64,000 nucleotides of DNA from Chitinophagaceae bacterium. Lineage in GTDB: Bacteria > Bacteroidota > Bacteroidia > Chitinophagales > Chitinophagaceae. The stretch covers positions 186,001 through 250,000 of the forward strand of contig JANPZZ010000009.1 of the NCBI GenBank assembly GCA_024707305.1. The letters are read 5' to 3'. Below the pieces are notes generated by a model, which was not told the origin of the DNA, searched no databases, and worked only from the letters and a program-made list of their open reading frames with translations. Every line of letters starts with the position of its first letter. The stretch's first letter is position 1. Position numbers and translations under genes: made by a program. Of the stretch, positions 63,960 to 64,000 are shown one piece after another.

Positions 63960-64000
63960 ATGGCTTCAGGGACAATTATAGAAAAAATATTCCAACTTCC
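63960..64000 (+). CDS. possible start of a plus-strand gene (runs off the window)
   Basis: ATG at 63960 opens a frame reading MASGTIIEKIFQL to the edge. Only 13 residues are visible, so no assignment is possible. A TATCTTTC sequence about 80 bp upstream faintly resembles a -7 element. Confidence 0.3.
   Translation, partial: MASGTIIEKIFQL

Overview
The window looks like a chromosomal segment of a Bacteroidota bacterium, most likely Chitinophagaceae or a close relative. Reasons: several -7 elements of the TAnnTTTG type (one with a well-spaced TTTG), little sign of Shine-Dalgarno sequences, DUF5686 and carboxypeptidase-regulatory/TonB-plug outer-membrane proteins, paired DUF3857 transglutaminase-like proteins, a eukaryotic-type NADP isocitrate dehydrogenase, the Bacteroidetes form of homogentisate dioxygenase and PD40 lipoproteins. 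The content is mostly core metabolism and envelope genes. I see no rRNA, tRNA, phage, insertion sequence or CRISPR.

Layout. 0-8 kb: partial PAS sensor protein, DOPA-dioxygenase-like enzyme, htpG, a histone-like SWIB protein, aconitase. 8-16.4 kb: pspC-like, ispH, glucan phosphorylase, a lipoprotein, a DtxR-type regulator coupled to a ZIP metal transporter, a Crp-type regulator, icd. 16.8-26.8 kb: a PrsW-GNAT fusion, a degenerate M23-like protein, ahcY, hmgA, an exported aminotransferase, a PD40 lipoprotein, a TPR lipoprotein, rpe. 26.9-36.9 kb: TonB-plug protein, phoH, crcB, ppa, TauE-like, NlpC/P60, an ECF sigma factor with a membrane partner, a DUF5009-like acyltransferase, csbD. 37-46 kb: guanine deaminase, Mur ligase, glycosyltransferase, YdeI and YciI family proteins, RRM protein, DsbA-like protein, esterase. 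46.3-64 kb: DUF5686 protein, S74 protein, a GntP permease - RidA - D-serine dehydratase/D-threonine aldolase cluster, truncated hemoglobin, clpB, a serine-hydrolase homologue without its SxxK motif, and two DUF3857 proteins.

Two window-wide features matter to any reader. First, about 27 apparent single-base frameshifts break 21 otherwise well-conserved genes (htpG, acn, icd, phoH and others). Nearly all sit in short homopolymers, so they look like uncorrected indel errors in the assembly; I annotate the reconstructed full-length genes and give each break point. Second, the intergenic spaces, mainly at gene 3' ends, are packed with several families of low-complexity or palindromic repeats: ATCG-type arrays in inverted orientation around a conserved core, GGATGGG arrays, CACATTTCC-type arrays, TTTGCCG arrays, a GTAGTGACGCGCTGCAGC palindrome with tandem half-sites, and CACAGATTTACACGG repeats. 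They are the least explained part of the window.

The most coherent functional inference is that 49.8-53.0 kb is a D-serine (or D-threonine) uptake and catabolism module: a GntP/DsdX-family permease, a RidA-type enamine deaminase and a PLP enzyme with an HxC metal motif, in tandem on one strand.
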